In this document: positions 26,076 to 34,575 of the stretch, piece after piece
Numbering within the stretch: the first letter of the stretch is position 1
How the letters are laid out: each line of letters opens with the position of its first letter
DNA from: Flavipsychrobacter sp.
GTDB lineage: Bacteria; Bacteroidota; Bacteroidia; Chitinophagales; Chitinophagaceae
Reading direction: 5' to 3'
Length of the DNA stretch: 64,000 nt
NCBI GenBank assembly: GCA_031292525.1
Contig: JARLGY010000019.1
Location: 248,001-312,000 of the forward strand
Made by a program: the position numbers and the translations under genes
Notes under the pieces: generated by a model
The model's input: the letters and a program-made list of their open reading frames with translations, nothing else
What the model was told of the DNA's origin: nothing
Database searches by the model: none

Positions 26076-27719
26076 TTACTCTATCACGTCCGTTATTACA
26101 TGCCCTATACAACCATTAGGCATCTGTATATGCAGGAAGGCGGCAAGGGTTGCGCTAATATCTGTCATATAAACTGTTTTATGACTCACGCCCTTCTTTA
26201 CATGCCAACCATACCACAATAGTGGTATATGGGTGTCATAAGGTTGCCATGTACCATGTGTAGTCCCTGTAGTTGCATTACCTGCGCCTTCATACCATCC
26301 AGGGTTCGGTATGATCCATATACTACCGCTGCGTATCTTGTTATAGCCGTTCACAACCATGCTGCGTATAGGTTCAGGAACAGGAGTTTTGTCTATGTTT
26401 TCCATATCTATTACATATCCCACCTCCGGGCGCCTGTTCAACCATTCTGTAATTGCCCCTTTCACTTTGTCCCTATCTATATTGGCTGTAGTCATCAACT
26501 TATTATTCAGGTACAACTGGTAGTTAAGGGCATTAGCTATTAGGGAATCTTTTCCAAATTTCCCTTTCAGGTATGCGTTCATATCATCCAGCACCATATT
26601 AGTTTTAAAAATGCCAGATGGCACATCAAGGTCGCTCAGGTAGGTGGTATTGTGTGCTGCACCATGGTCTGCACTCAAAAACAAGAGGTAATTCCCCTTT
26701 CCTACTTTGGCATCCAGGTAGTTTAAATAGTCTGCTATCTCTTTATCCAGACGCAGATACATATCTTCAATTTCTATAGAGTTAGGTCCAAACTGGTGAC
26801 CTGCATAGTCTGGACTACTCAGGCTTATAGCCAAAAAGTCTGTAGCCTCACCATTTCCCAGATTTTCACCCTGCATACAGGCCCTTGCCATCTGTAGTGT
26901 ATATGCATTACCTGCCGGTATAGACTTTATCACTGCATAGCGGTTCGTGTCAGCAAGAGTATCAAATACATGTGGAAAAACTGGAGTCTTTTCACTTTTA
27001 AAAGGTTTCTCATAGTTATTGGCATCTGTAGTACTTTGGGTGTAGCTGTTCGCATCATACAGCAACTTCCAGTTTAGCTTGGTCAGGCTATCGCCAACTT
27101 TTCTTTTATTGAATGATTGTAGCCACGCCGGGTTTTGGTTGGGATAATAGGTGCTCGTAGTAAAAGTACCTGTCTTATCATTATACCAGTAGGCAGCATT
27201 AGCCAGGTGGCCAGCAGGTAATATGCTGCCCCTATCCTTCAGTGCTATACCATATGTCCTCGATTTCAAATTGGTAGCTAACCTCAACTCATCAGTTATA
27301 GTAGTTGTCAGCAATGTTCGCGGGCTCATACTTGGTGCATTGGTTGTATCACCGGTAAGGTGTACCGTATTATCATCCACGCAATACATAGCTTCCCCAG
27401 TTATATTATCAATCCAGTTATTAGCTGCAATACCATGTATAGAAGGTACCGATCCTGTATATATGCAGGTATGTCCTGGTCCTGTATAAGATGGCAGGTA
27501 TGGCAACATAGTATTTTCGCAGCTGAATCCGTTATTTAACAGCCGTTTAAAACCACCTTCACTATAGCGGCTATAATACCGGTACAAATAATCCCACCTC
27601 ATCTGGTCTATTACAATACCCACCACCAGTTTTGGCCGGGCTAAATTTTGCTGGTCCCTGTGCTTACATCCGGCAAGCACTGTAATAACCACTAAAAGCA
27701 GAATTAATATACGCTTCAT
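26076..27719 (-). CDS. pafA: PafA-type alkaline phosphatase, lipoprotein
   Basis: This is an alkaline-phosphatase-superfamily enzyme of the Flavobacteriia PafA class (phosphomonoesterase with a threonine nucleophile). In the 547 residues, Asp38 (IVIDQMRWDY), Thr79 in LPSYTGPGHT as nucleophile, and Asn100/Asn101 are visible. Lys161 and Arg163 in ALKDRGSILPAGH correspond to the K/R pair that defines PafA. Metal ligands follow in SSPDYAGHQFGPNS, FLSADHGAAHN and GTTHGTWQPYDTHIPL. The N-terminus MKRILILLLVVITVLAGC has a lipobox, so it is outer-membrane or periplasm anchored. PafA enzymes are calcium-independent of phosphate control in some Bacteroidota; regulation here is unknown. Confidence 0.9.
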   Translation of the reverse strand: MKRILILLLVVITVLAGCKHRDQQNLARPKLVVGIVIDQMRWDYLYRYYSRYSEGGFKRLLNNGFSCENTMLPYLPSYTGPGHTCIYTGSVPSIHGIAANNWIDNITGEAMYCVDDNTVHLTGDTTNAPSMSPRTLLTTTITDELRLATNLKSRTYGIALKDRGSILPAGHLANAAYWYNDKTGTFTTSTYYPNQNPAWLQSFNKRKVGDSLTKLNWKLLYDANSYTQSTTDANNYEKPFKSEKTPVFPHVFDTLADTNRYAVIKSIPAGNAYTLQMARACMQGENLGNGEATDFLAISLSSPDYAGHQFGPNSIEIEDMYLRLDKEIADYLNYLDAKVGKGNYLLFLSADHGAAHNTTYLSDLDVPSGIFKTNMVLDDMNAYLKGKFGKDSLIANALNYQLYLNNKLMTTANIDRDKVKGAITEWLNRRPEVGYVIDMENIDKTPVPEPIRSMVVNGYNKIRSGSIWIIPNPGWYEGAGNATTGTTHGTWQPYDTHIPLLWYGWHVKKGVSHKTVYMTDISATLAAFLHIQMPNGCIGHVITDVIE

Positions 27720-27780
27720 TAAAATGTTAATTTGTGCAAATGTGCAAAATAAGTGCTTACAGCAGTAGTTATATTTTCAT

Positions 27781-27788
27781 TAATTTTG
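27781..27788 (+). promoter_or_regulatory. -7 element (TAATTTTG) before the serine palmitoyltransferase gene
   Basis: An exact TAnnTTTG match lies 37 nt before the ATG at 27826, followed by AAAGGAGAAA, a purine-rich ribosome-binding site about 27 nt upstream of the start. Confidence 0.45.
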
Positions 27789-27825
27789 CACCACTTTTAA
27801 AGGAGAAACAAACAACTATACGCAT

Positions 27826-29079
27826 ATGGACATTTTTGCCAAGTTCGAGAACAGATTAGGACCTATTGGAGATTACGCCGAAAAATCACCCGGATATTTC
27901 GCATTCCCCAAGCTGGAAGGTGAAATAGGTAACCGCATGAAATTTCGTGGGCAGGAAAAAATAATATGGAGTCTCAACAACTACCTTGGTTTGGCTAATC
28001 ACCCTGAAGTGCGCAAGGCTGATGCAGATGCTGCTGCAGAATACGGTATGGCAAGCCCTATGGGTGCCCGTATGATGAGTGGGAATAGCGACAACCATGA
28101 TCTGCTGGAAAAACAACTTGCAGAATTTGTTGGTAAAGAAGATGCCATGCTGGTTAACTACGGTTACCAAGGCGTAGTATCTGTTATTGACGCTCTTTGT
28201 GGTCGTCACGATGTTATAGTTTACGATGCTGAATCTCATGCATGTATCATAGATGGTATGCGCCTGGCCCCAAGCCAGCGCTTTGTATATAAGCACAACA
28301 ATATTGAAGATCTGGCCAAGCAATTGCAACGCGCTACAGCTATAGTGCAAAAAACAGGCGGTGGTATACTGGTTATTACAGAAGGCGTATTTGGTATGTC
28401 TGGTAACCAGGGCAAGATCCGCGAGATCGCCGTATTGAAAGAAAAATTCGAATTCCGTTTGCTGGTAGATGATGCACACGGTTTTGGAACCATGGGTAAA
28501 ACAGGCGCGGGTATAGGTGATGAGCAAAACTGCATAGACGATATAGACATCTACTTCTCCACCTTCGCCAAGTCAATGGCAAGCATAGGCGGTTTCTTTG
28601 CTGCCGATAAAAAAATACTCACTTTTCTTCGCTATAACATGCGCTCTCAGATATTTGCCAAGTCATTGCCTATGGCACTGGTAATGGGCAACCTGAAACG
28701 CCTGGAACTATTGAAAACAAAACCTGAACTGCGCGAAAAACTGTGGCACAATGTAAAAAGGTTGCAGAATGGCTTTAAAGAAAGAGGCTTCGACTGTGGT
28801 ACTACCAATACCCCCGTAACTCCGGTATTCCTGCAAGGTGGCTTATACGATGCTGTTCAGGTAACTTATGATCTGCGCGAGAACTACAACATATTCTGTT
28901 CTGTAGTTGTTTACCCTGTAATACCTAAGGGCCAGATAGAACTCCGCATCATACCTACGGCAGTACATACAGATGCTGATATAGATGAAACACTCGCTGC
29001 CTTCTCTGCTGTAAGAGAAAAGCTAGAAAAGAAACTGTATCCACAGGAAATGCCACAGGTAACTGAAGCAACTATATAG
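27826..29079 (+). CDS. Serine palmitoyltransferase-like alpha-oxoamine synthase
   Basis: This 417-residue class II PLP aminotransferase-fold enzyme carries NNYLGLANHPEVRKAD, SGNSDNHDLLEKQLAEFVGK, ITEGVFGMSGNQG, the PLP-contacting VDDAHGFGTMGKTG (Asp215/216, His218) and the Schiff-base Lys249 in FSTFAKSMASIGGFF. Alpha-oxoamine synthases include KBL, BioF, ALAS and SPT. The N-terminus (GYFAFPKLEGEIGNRMKF) and overall layout are those of Bacteroidota SPT homologues, which join serine and acyl-CoA to start sphingolipid synthesis. BioF or KBL is less likely. No other sphingolipid gene is adjacent, and an intrinsic terminator follows at 29096. Confidence 0.82.
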   Translation: MDIFAKFENRLGPIGDYAEKSPGYFAFPKLEGEIGNRMKFRGQEKIIWSLNNYLGLANHPEVRKADADAAAEYGMASPMGARMMSGNSDNHDLLEKQLAEFVGKEDAMLVNYGYQGVVSVIDALCGRHDVIVYDAESHACIIDGMRLAPSQRFVYKHNNIEDLAKQLQRATAIVQKTGGGILVITEGVFGMSGNQGKIREIAVLKEKFEFRLLVDDAHGFGTMGKTGAGIGDEQNCIDDIDIYFSTFAKSMASIGGFFAADKKILTFLRYNMRSQIFAKSLPMALVMGNLKRLELLKTKPELREKLWHNVKRLQNGFKERGFDCGTTNTPVTPVFLQGGLYDAVQVTYDLRENYNIFCSVVVYPVIPKGQIELRIIPTAVHTDADIDETLAAFSAVREKLEKKLYPQEMPQVTEATI

Positions 29080-29095
29080 CACTTGTTAAAAACGA

Positions 29096-29128
29096 AACGC
29101 CGCCTGCAATAGCATGGCGGCGTTTTTT
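29096..29128 (+). terminator. Intrinsic terminator after the serine palmitoyltransferase gene
   Basis: AACGCCGCC and GGCGGCGTT pair around TGCAATAGCAT, followed by TTTTTCT. Confidence 0.88.
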
Positions 29129-29189
29129 CTTACCAAAACAAGTATTAAATCAATAAATGGTCAAAGCTTTATAGTTAACATCACTGCGT

Positions 29190-29750
29190 ATGACAGAACA
29201 CACATTCCGGACCATACCGCAATTAGAGACCGACAGGCTGATACTGAAAGAAATAAGCCATAGTGATGCCCATGGAGTGTATCAGCTGTTTACAGATGAA
29301 CGTGTAGTAAAAACATTTGGTTACCGCATGGGCAGATCATTGCCCGATGCACACGATCTCATTGATCATTGGAGGAGAATATACGAAGCCGGAGAAGGGG
29401 TACGTTGGGGCATGTACCTGAAACCATCTATGAAATTGATCGGCAACCTCGGTTTCAAAAATGTAAATGACGGCACACATGTAAGCGTTGGCTATGCACT
29501 GCTGCCCTACTATTGGCGTAATGGCCTCACCTCCGAAGCTTTATCTGCTATTATAGCCTATGCCTTCTCAGCAATGAACATTACAAAAATAGAGGCCAGT
29601 GTACTCACAGTAAATACATCATCTATACTCCTGCTAAACAAGCTGGGTTTTACCCGTACAGCATACCTTAAACAGAACTATTTTTTCGACAATGCTTTTC
29701 ACGATGTATATGTGTACACTATCGACAACAAATACATTACTAGCATTTAA
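29190..29750 (+). CDS. GNAT acetyltransferase (RimJ/RimL-like)
   Basis: This 186-residue protein starts with LETDRLILKEISHSDAHGVY, the hallmark of the Acetyltransf_3 group, and has SVGYALLPYYWRNGLTSEAL, where the acetyl-CoA loop (R/Q-x-x-G-x-[GA]) reads WRNGLTSEA. SVLTVNTSSILLLNKLGFTR then contains the catalytic/CoA-binding Asn-x-x-S segment. Such enzymes acetylate ribosomal protein N-termini, antibiotics or small molecules; the substrate is not readable. It stands alone between two terminators or small genes. Confidence 0.88.
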   Translation: MTEHTFRTIPQLETDRLILKEISHSDAHGVYQLFTDERVVKTFGYRMGRSLPDAHDLIDHWRRIYEAGEGVRWGMYLKPSMKLIGNLGFKNVNDGTHVSVGYALLPYYWRNGLTSEALSAIIAYAFSAMNITKIEASVLTVNTSSILLLNKLGFTRTAYLKQNYFFDNAFHDVYVYTIDNKYITSI

Positions 29751-29774
29751 ATTTTAGATTTGCATAATACCCTT

Positions 29775-29960
29775 ATGACCCCGACAACAAAAACATTCTT
29801 GAAATGGCTTGCCTTCGGTATAGTCCTCCCAATTGCAATATTCATTGTACTTGCGGCAATAGTTGTGGTCACACATAAAGATACCCCCGAACAAATTCAA
29901 GCCAAACGCGATAAGTTTGTTGAAGACAGCACATCAACTGCAACAAAAAAAAGGAATTAG
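29775..29960 (+). CDS. Small single-span membrane protein
   Basis: Start at the ATG at 29775 (61 residues: MTPTTKTFLKWLAFGIVLP...). One hydrophobic helix (LAFGIVLPIAIFIVLAAIVV) is followed by a charged soluble tail rich in Lys, Asp and Gln (HKDTPEQIQAKRDKFVEDS). A TTG five codons earlier is a weaker start. Function unknown. Together with the next small ORF it may form a minor membrane-protein pair. Confidence 0.6.
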   Translation: MTPTTKTFLKWLAFGIVLPIAIFIVLAAIVVVTHKDTPEQIQAKRDKFVEDSTSTATKKRN

Positions 29961-30023
29961 TCTAAATTCCGACCGATGACGGCAATCATTTTCCAGGCTT
30001 GGCCAAAGTGCTAAATTTGCTAT

Positions 30024-30137
30024 ATGAACGCAGAAGAACCAAGGGTCGGCTATTTTTTTATTACCATCTTTCTGGTGGTGCTGATAGGCATTATCTTCAG
30101 TATAGTTAGCTATTTGCAGCACATACGCGCTTTTTAG
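30024..30137 (+). CDS. Very small membrane protein (37 residues)
   Basis: ATG at 30024 to TAG at 30135-30137. The protein reads MNAEEPRVGY, then one hydrophobic helix (FFITIFLVVLIGIIFSIVSY) and LQHIRAF. The clean N-in soluble end plus single helix resembles real small membrane proteins of Bacteroidota. No RBS is strong. It lies 63 nt after the 29775 small membrane gene on the same strand. Confidence 0.5.
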   Translation: MNAEEPRVGYFFITIFLVVLIGIIFSIVSYLQHIRAF

Positions 30138-30176
30138 TAGAAAATACGATATCAGTAAGAGTTGACTTGTAGTTCT

Positions 30177-30962
30177 TTATGGAACAACAACACCACTCAC
30201 TGCCGTTCCATTTTCATTTCGCAAATGAACCCAATACAATCCACTTGGGTTATCACGCAGGTCAATTTGTATAGTACCTCTGGCTTCTTTATTAAATACG
30301 ATCTGTCCTGTTTGGTTAACTATGTCAACGACAGTGGGAATATTGGACAAGTCAATAGAAAATATGCCTTTGTTCGGATTGGGATAAATAATTGCCGCAA
30401 AATGAGGTGTAACATTGGAAACAGATGCAGGAACTGTATCTATGCGAATACTGTCCATATGCACTTCAGTAAGTGGTCTGTCATTTGCATCAGTAGGGAC
30501 TTTACCTATGTTGTAAGCAACTGTAGTATCATTATTTAGGATATTGCCAAACACGGTATATTTACCATTCAGGAAACTATTATTAACCAGGTTAAAATAA
30601 AACTGGCAGTCACCTGTATTGGGAGTTCCTTCATTAGCCATAGCCAGCGACCATTTTACGTTTTTCAATGTCGGAACAATTTCATCAGGAATAGTAGTAC
30701 CTGTGCCACCATACCCGGTGCCCAGCGGATCACCTCCTTGTATTACAAAATTGTGAACCACGCGATGAAATAAAAGGGTATCATAAAATTTGCGACTCAC
30801 CCTTGCTTTAAAGCTGTCTACGGTTATCGGGGTCAGCGTATCTGTCAGCACCACCTTAAAGTTTCCCAATGTGGTGTAGAAGGTCGCTATTGTTTGGGCA
30901 TCAGCCTTAACTATGCATGAAAGACATAGAGTCAGCAAACATATTTTGTAATTTTTTTTCAT
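30177..30962 (-). CDS. Cyclophilin-type peptidyl-prolyl isomerase with T9SS C-terminal sorting domain
   Basis: After a signal peptide (MKKNYKICLLTLCLSCIVKADAQ), residues about 24-165 form a cyclophilin domain: FYTTLGNFKVVLTDTLTPIT, the active-site FHRVVHNFVIQGGDP, MANEGTPNTGDCQFYFNLVN and FLNGKYTVFGNI. Residues about 190-261 form a type A T9SS sorting domain: IYPNPNKGIFSIDLSN, VDIVNQTGQIVF, IDLRDNPSGLYWVHL. It should be exported across the outer membrane or kept on the cell surface, an unusual location for a PPIase. It is a single gene. Confidence 0.9.
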   Translation of the reverse strand: MKKNYKICLLTLCLSCIVKADAQTIATFYTTLGNFKVVLTDTLTPITVDSFKARVSRKFYDTLLFHRVVHNFVIQGGDPLGTGYGGTGTTIPDEIVPTLKNVKWSLAMANEGTPNTGDCQFYFNLVNNSFLNGKYTVFGNILNNDTTVAYNIGKVPTDANDRPLTEVHMDSIRIDTVPASVSNVTPHFAAIIYPNPNKGIFSIDLSNIPTVVDIVNQTGQIVFNKEARGTIQIDLRDNPSGLYWVHLRNENGTAVSGVVVP

Positions 30963-31052
30963 GTTTGTTTGTTGTCAGAAAATGTAATATACAGAAAACT
31001 AATAGGGTAATTTGGGCTCAAACCAATTATAATTGAAAAACAGCTTAACAAA

Positions 31053-31078
31053 TAAAACCCACTCTAAGAGCGGGTTTT
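31053..31078 (-). terminator. Intrinsic terminator of the tRNA-Arg gene
   Basis: On the minus strand AAAACCCGCTC and GAGTGGGTTTT pair with one mismatch, followed by ATTTGTT. It lies 11 nt downstream of the tRNA 3' end. Confidence 0.75.
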
Positions 31079-31088
31079 ATGTTACATG

Positions 31089-31162
<74 letters not shown>

Positions 31163-31201
31163 ATGCTGGATATCAAAACGCTAACTTGCGTTGAGCGGCT
31201 G

Positions 31202-31209
31202 CAAAATTA
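31202..31209 (-). promoter_or_regulatory. -7 element (TAATTTTG) of the tRNA-Arg gene
   Basis: An exact minus-strand TAnnTTTG match lies 40 nt upstream of the tRNA 5' end; the -33 element is not clear. Confidence 0.45.
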
Positions 31210-31234
31210 TAAAAAATACACTAAAGAATCGCTG

Positions 31235-32191
31235 TTACTTTTCAGGCTGTGTTCCAGATGGCGCTTCACCATCCTTTAGGTTCTGTATAGGTATAATATC
31301 CGGCTGATATGCCCAGTGATCTTGCTCCCACTTAAAGCCATCATATGCACCGCTGGGCACATAAGTATATTTTCGGTTGGGGTCGTTTACCTGACTTACC
31401 AATTTATCAAATATCACCATCTGGCGTTCTTCGTTCCAGTTCAGGCCAGCCTGCACTTCCTTCTTGTATTCCATCACAAAGCGGTTTACATACCTGTTGG
31501 GCGCGCCACTTGCCTTCACATTAAATATTTGCGCACCAAATACCGGTCCGTCTGTAGTCAACAACATTGGGTCCATAAATTTCTTATTACTTATGGGGTT
31601 GCCACTGTTTACACCAAACATAGTATATACTTTGCGCCCATCCACCTCGTGCTTTATTATCCGGTAGTACAGGGCACCCAGCCATTTACCCCCAGTTAGT
31701 ACACTATCTTCGGTACCCTTTTTCATTTCATCGCTATAGTCTATCAGCGGGAAAAGCTTTAGTTGCGGGGCATTCATTTGTATGGCTCCATAATACCGGC
31801 GGCTCACCTCCGTAGGCGCTATATCCCAGTTAAATATCCTGAAGGCATTATCATCAGGAACAGTAATGTTTATTTTCTCCTTCAGCTTATCAAAAGGATA
31901 AAGGTAAGATTTCTCAATTTTCAGCGTGCGTACCAATTGCTTCACAAAACGCTCACAGTAATCATACCTCGTATCGGCTATAAAAGCGTTGTAGGCCGAA
32001 TCTATGGTTACCAGCATGCTATCTTCCATTATATGGAAGCGTTCCAGGTTCTCCCCGCTTATAGCAGGCACATTTGCTGCTGGCGCTTCTCCCTGTGCTA
32101 GTGCACTATCTGCCAGGCACATAAATACCAGGCAATAAAAATAAAATACAACTTTCTTCAAACCTCTGTTGTTTGCTCTTTTCAAATGCAT
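31235..32191 (-). CDS. Conserved exported protein of Bacteroidota, function unknown
   Basis: This 318-residue protein has an N-terminal signal (KKVVFYFYCLVFMCLADSALAQ). The mature part has a patterned core: DTRYDYCERFVKQLVRTLKI, VPDDNAFRIFNWDIAPTEV, YYGAIQMNAPQLKLFPLIDY, GALYYRIIKHEVDGRKVYTM, FGVNSGNPISNKKFMDPMLL. This resembles a group of conserved hypothetical exported proteins that I recall from Bacteroidota genomes, in which 'DN.FR..(S/N)W' is a typical block. No catalytic motif is recognised. It is divergent from the iron-sulfur protein gene. Confidence 0.75.
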   Translation of the reverse strand: MHLKRANNRGLKKVVFYFYCLVFMCLADSALAQGEAPAANVPAISGENLERFHIMEDSMLVTIDSAYNAFIADTRYDYCERFVKQLVRTLKIEKSYLYPFDKLKEKINITVPDDNAFRIFNWDIAPTEVSRRYYGAIQMNAPQLKLFPLIDYSDEMKKGTEDSVLTGGKWLGALYYRIIKHEVDGRKVYTMFGVNSGNPISNKKFMDPMLLTTDGPVFGAQIFNVKASGAPNRYVNRFVMEYKKEVQAGLNWNEERQMVIFDKLVSQVNDPNRKYTYVPSGAYDGFKWEQDHWAYQPDIIPIQNLKDGEAPSGTQPEK

Positions 32192-32279
32192 GCTATTTAA
32201 CCTAAATCAACACAAGATATTAAAAGTACGTTTTTACCATAAAACAATTTATTTTCGAGTCTCAAAATAACATGCTTTT

Positions 32280-33605
32280 ATGCATATCATTCAGCAGTTG
32301 CTTTTCATCCTTTGTTCCGGTATTGCAGTATTTTTCTTTGCCAAAAAGGTAGCAGAAATACGTCGCAATATAAACCTGGGCCGCGATGAGGACATTACCG
32401 ACAATCCTTCTGCAAGATGGAAGAACATGATATTGCTGGCGTTGGGGCAAAAAAAAATGTTCAAGCGCCCGGTACCTGCTTTCCTGCATTTGGCAGTTTA
32501 TGCTGGCTTTATTATCATTAACCTTGAGATACTGGAAATATTCCTCGATGGCATTTTGGGCAAGCATCGCTTGTTTGCTCCTATGCTTGGCAACCTCTAT
32601 CCATTTCTTATAGGCTTTTTCGAGGTTCTGGCAGTGTTGGTACTTACCTCATGTGTCATCTTCCTCATCCGCAGGAATATCCTGAAGTTACGCCGTCTAA
32701 ATATGCCCGAGCTCAATGGCTGGCCTAAAAGTGATGCTAATATCATTCTCTCTACAGAGATCATTCTCATGGGTTTATTCCTTACCATGAACACTATAGA
32801 CCTCGTACTGCAAAGTCGGGGTGTAGAGCATTACACACAAACTGCCTCATTCTGGATCACTGGCAATTTCACATGGCTGTACTCCAATCTTTCTACAGCT
32901 ACACTAATAGGCATAGAGCGCACCTGTTGGTGGCTGCATATATTGGGTATCTTTCTGTTCCTCAATTATCTTCCTTTTTCTAAGCACTTGCACATTATAT
33001 TGGCATTCCCCAATGCATACTATGGCAAACTGATACCCCAGGGCGAAATAAAGAACATGCCCGATATACAGAACGAAGTGTTGTATATGATGGAGCCTGA
33101 TAAAGCGCCACCTGCTACCGATGCGCAGCCGGAGCATCACCGTTTTGGGGCTAAAGATATTCAGGATCTCAGTTGGAAGAATCTGCTAGATGCCTATTCG
33201 TGCACCGAGTGTGGACGTTGCACAGCTGTATGTCCGGCAAACATGACGGGCAAAAAACTATCGCCACGCAAAATAATGATGGATACCCGTGACCGTATGG
33301 AGGAAGTGGGCAAAAACATACAGGAACATAAAACCTTCCAGGACGACGGAAAATCGTTACTCAACGACTACATAACCACCGAAGAACTGCGTGCTTGTAC
33401 TACATGCCAGGCCTGTGTCGAGGCTTGCCCGGTATCAATCGATCCATTATCAATTATTACTCAGCTGCGCCGCAATCTTGTAATGGAAGACAGTAATGCC
33501 CCTCAAGAGTGGAACATGATGTTTGGCAACATAGAAAACAATATGGCCCCGTGGAAATTTAGCCCGGATGATAGGGATAAATGGGTAGAAGAGTTAGCAG
33601 GATAA
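32280..33605 (+). CDS. Membrane-bound 4Fe-4S oxidoreductase subunit (HdrD/NarI-like fusion)
   Basis: This 441-residue protein has about six N-terminal membrane helices (residues 1-260), with histidines suited to heme b ligation (FLHLAVYAGF, CWWLHILGIF). A cytoplasmic C-terminal ferredoxin-like domain follows, with two 4Fe-4S motifs, CTECGRCTAVCP and CTTCQACVEACP. This layout is that of heterodisulfide-reductase-D-like respiratory subunits. The partner HdrB-like protein with CCG motifs follows 85 nt downstream. Electron donor and acceptor are not known; a quinone-linked redox role is inferred. Confidence 0.88.
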   Translation: MHIIQQLLFILCSGIAVFFFAKKVAEIRRNINLGRDEDITDNPSARWKNMILLALGQKKMFKRPVPAFLHLAVYAGFIIINLEILEIFLDGILGKHRLFAPMLGNLYPFLIGFFEVLAVLVLTSCVIFLIRRNILKLRRLNMPELNGWPKSDANIILSTEIILMGLFLTMNTIDLVLQSRGVEHYTQTASFWITGNFTWLYSNLSTATLIGIERTCWWLHILGIFLFLNYLPFSKHLHIILAFPNAYYGKLIPQGEIKNMPDIQNEVLYMMEPDKAPPATDAQPEHHRFGAKDIQDLSWKNLLDAYSCTECGRCTAVCPANMTGKKLSPRKIMMDTRDRMEEVGKNIQEHKTFQDDGKSLLNDYITTEELRACTTCQACVEACPVSIDPLSIITQLRRNLVMEDSNAPQEWNMMFGNIENNMAPWKFSPDDRDKWVEELAG

Positions 33606-33690
33606 TATAAAATAGTAGCTCCCAGCTTCATGCCAGGGTATCAATATATAAAGTAGACTTTAGCCGAAATAACACAACAACGATCGATTT

Positions 33691-34470
33691 ATGCAGGTAA
33701 GATCAATGGCGGAATACGCCGCAAGTGGAGAAACCCCGGAAGTATTATTTTGGGTGGGGTGTGCTGGCAGCTTCGACCAGCGCGCGCAAAAAGTAACCAA
33801 AGCATTTGCAACTATACTGGATAAGGTGGGTATCAAGTTCGCCATACTAGGCAAAGAAGAAATGTGTACGGGCGATCCGGCACGCCGTGCAGGCAACGAG
33901 TTCCTGTTCCAGATGATGGCATACAACAACATACATACGCTTAACGGCTACGGCATTAAAAAGGTTGTTACCATTTGCCCCCATTGCTTCAATATTTTTA
34001 AAAACGAATATCCTGCCCTGGGTGGTAATTACGAGGTCATGCACCATACCACCTTCCTGCAGCAGTTGATAAATGATGGCCGTGTACGCATAAAAGAAGG
34101 CGGCGCATTCAAAGGCAAGAAGATCACATACCACGATAGCTGTTATCTGGGTCGAGGAAACAATATTTATGATGCCCCCCGCGAGGTTTTGCAAGCTCTG
34201 GATATAGAACTGGTTGAAATGAAACGTTGCCGCAGTAATGGTATGTGCTGTGGTGCCGGTGGTGCCCAAATGTTTAAGGAAGAAGAAGCGGGTACAACAC
34301 GTGTTAATTTCGAGCGTGCCAACCAGGCTATGGAAACCGGTGCAAGCATTGTTGCCGTTAATTGCCCGTTCTGCACCACTATGCTTACCGATGGTATAAA
34401 GAACAAAGAAAAAGAAGACAGTGTATCGGTAATGGATATTGCTGAAATGGTTGCCGCATCGCTGGCTTAA
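33691..34470 (+). CDS. CCG-domain iron-sulfur protein (HdrB/GlpC-like)
   Basis: This 259-residue protein has two cysteine-rich CCG modules. The first is VLFWVGCAGSFDQRAQKV, EEMCTGDPARRAGNE and VTICPHCFNIFKNEY. The second is ITYHDSCYLGRGNNIYDAPR, MKRCRSNGMCCGAGGAQMF and NCPFCTTMLTDGI. CCG modules bind noncubane 4Fe-4S clusters and reduce disulfide or quinone substrates in HdrB, GlpC and LldE. It forms a two-gene unit with the preceding membrane Fe-S subunit and ends at a terminator-like hairpin at 34516. Confidence 0.9.
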   Translation: MQVRSMAEYAASGETPEVLFWVGCAGSFDQRAQKVTKAFATILDKVGIKFAILGKEEMCTGDPARRAGNEFLFQMMAYNNIHTLNGYGIKKVVTICPHCFNIFKNEYPALGGNYEVMHHTTFLQQLINDGRVRIKEGGAFKGKKITYHDSCYLGRGNNIYDAPREVLQALDIELVEMKRCRSNGMCCGAGGAQMFKEEEAGTTRVNFERANQAMETGASIVAVNCPFCTTMLTDGIKNKEKEDSVSVMDIAEMVAASLA

Positions 34471-34515
34471 ACACAGCTATCACTTGTATCGTTTATCTCT
34501 TTTATTATACTTATC

Positions 34516-34547
34516 GGGGCTTGTATCACTACAGGCCCTATTTTTTA
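34516..34547 (+). terminator. Intrinsic terminator after the iron-sulfur gene pair
   Basis: GGGCTTGTA pairs with TACAGGCCC (one wobble) around TCAC, followed by TATTTTTTAG. Confidence 0.75.
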
Positions 34548-34575
34548 GTATCTTTTCGAAAGAAAAAATTCGATC

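Noticed and set aside
27886-28527. Long minus-strand frame opposite the serine palmitoyltransferase gene
   Set aside because: It is antisense to a well-supported PLP enzyme and reads as low-complexity, cysteine- and histidine-rich noise.
31235-32191. Idea that this exported protein is gliding protein GldN
   Set aside because: The neighbouring gldK, gldL and gldM genes are absent and the sequence blocks do not match GldN as I know it; left as unknown.
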